Shown piece after piece: positions 46,740 through 47,204 of a stretch of DNA of 47,204 nucleotides. The notes under the pieces are model-generated. The model was not told where the DNA came from. It made no database searches and was given only the letters and a program-made list of their open reading frames with translations. The stretch's first letter is position 1; each line of letters opens with the position of its first letter. The stretch spans positions 1 to 47,204 of the forward strand of contig CANRIW010000014.1 in assembly GCA_947630785.1 (NCBI GenBank), read 5' to 3'. The position numbers and the translations under genes were made by a program. The stretch comes from an uncultured Oscillospiraceae bacterium. GTDB lineage: Bacteria > Bacillota > Clostridia > Oscillospirales > Oscillospiraceae.

Positions 46740-47204
46740 TCATTTGATGACCTTGCCGTCCACTTCCTCTTTCAGCAGGGCGGCGAAGGCGTCCGGGCTC
46801 ATAGCGCCCATGTCCTCGCCGGAGCGGTGCCGGACGGAGACGGTGGCGTTCTCCATGTCCCGGTCGCCCACTACCAGCATATAGGGGACCTTCTCCATCT
46901 GGGCGTCCCGAATCTTGCGGCCGATCTTCTCGCCCCGGCTGTCGGTCTCTGCCCGGAAGCCCTGGGCGGTGAGCTGGGCAGCGATGCCCTTGGCATAGTC
47001 CAGCGCCCGGTCAGTGACGGGCAGGACCCGGACCTGCTCCGGGCTCATCCAGCAGGGCAGGGCGCCGGCGTACTTCTCAATCAGGTAGGCCAGGGTGCGC
47101 TCATAGCAGCCCATGGAGGTGCGGTGGATGATATAGGGCAGGGCCTTCTCGCCGTTCTCGTCGATATAGTACATGCCGAACCGCTGGGCCAGCAGCATGT
47201 CGAT
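46740..47204 (-). CDS. thrS: threonyl-tRNA synthetase, C-terminal part (gene runs off the window)
   Basis: The 3' end of thrS; its start is beyond base 47204. IDMLLAQRFGMYYIDENGEK is followed by PYIIHRTSMGCYERTLAYLIEKYAGALPCWMSPEQ-type sequence: motif 3 of the class II core (the Arg in GCYERT-) and the start of the anticodon-binding domain. VLPVTDRALDYAKGIAAQL and RKIRDAQMEKVPYMLVVGDRD then complete that domain, diagnostic of ThrRS. It charges tRNA-Thr. The 115 bp to the DUF815 gene hold nothing I recognise. Confidence 0.97.
   Translation of the reverse strand: MDMLLAQRFGMYYIDENGEKALPYIIHRTSMGCYERTLAYLIEKYAGALPCWMSPEQVRVLPVTDRALDYAKGIAAQLTAQGFRAETDSRGEKIGRKIRDAQMEKVPYMLVVGDRDMENATVSVRHRSGEDMGAMSPDAFAALLKEEVDGKVIK

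Noticed and set aside
1-47204. tRNA, rRNA, CRISPR or insertion sequence
   Set aside because: I looked for TTCGAATC-type T-loops, spaced direct repeats, and transposase or integrase motifs on both strands and saw none.

Overview
The window looks like a chromosomal segment of a GC-rich, spore-lineage Clostridia bacterium, most likely Oscillospirales (the Flavonifractor/Pseudoflavonifractor/Intestinimonas type). This is inferred from gene families and style: strong AGGAGG ribosome sites, TTGACT-N17-TATAAT promoters, RNase J, ComF, SfsA, Ptb/Buk-type acyl phosphate enzymes, TRAP transport, a TetM-like GTPase fused to a NYN domain, and a Spo0A-box-like array. No 16S gene is present, so genus is not assignable. 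I see no tRNA, rRNA, CRISPR array, insertion sequence or prophage.

Layout. 1-8.5 kb: a very short XRE protein, an HTH-TPR regulator divergent from a two-subunit ABC exporter, a Nudix hydrolase, a VWA protein, an SDR-type protein, a DUF1349 protein and a Lar-like zinc-knuckle protein. 8.5-17.3 kb: glycogen synthase with a long low-complexity N-terminal tail, an OFA-like MFS transporter divergent from a LysR regulator, a PRTase-like protein, a P-loop ATPase, a small DUF6514-like protein behind four Spo0A-type boxes, SfsA and an alpha/beta hydrolase. 17.4-24.4 kb: housekeeping genes glnS, comF, RNase J and recG. Between glnS and comF lies a compact 280-bp element: two strong convergent promoters at the ends of a long inverted repeat, a 27-codon ORF whose ribosome site is in a hairpin, and an antisense RNA with its own terminator. 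This has the architecture of a type I toxin-antitoxin locus and is the most interesting feature here.

24.5-40 kb has visibly lower GC and looser codon use. It holds a MATE exporter and two facing operons. The plus-strand operon (thiolase-like protein, DUF35 zinc/OB protein, phosphate acyltransferase, acyl carrier protein, butyrate-type kinase, AEC transporter, then a TetR regulator) looks like a module that turns an acyl thioester into acyl phosphate, ATP and a carboxylate. The minus-strand operon (4Fe-4S ferredoxin, FAD flavoprotein, nitronate monooxygenase-like protein, TRAP dctQ-dctM-dctP) looks like uptake and reduction of an organic acid. It carries a perfect LysR-type palindrome about 65 bp upstream of a candidate start and is flanked by a LysR gene. 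The substrate of neither is readable from sequence.

40.2-47.2 kb: an 863-residue ribosomal-protection-type GTPase with a C-terminal YacP/Rae1-like NYN nuclease domain, a lower-GC GyrI-like gene, a small membrane protein/TetR/membrane protein operon, a DUF815 AAA+ ATPase and the 3' part of thrS, which runs off the window.
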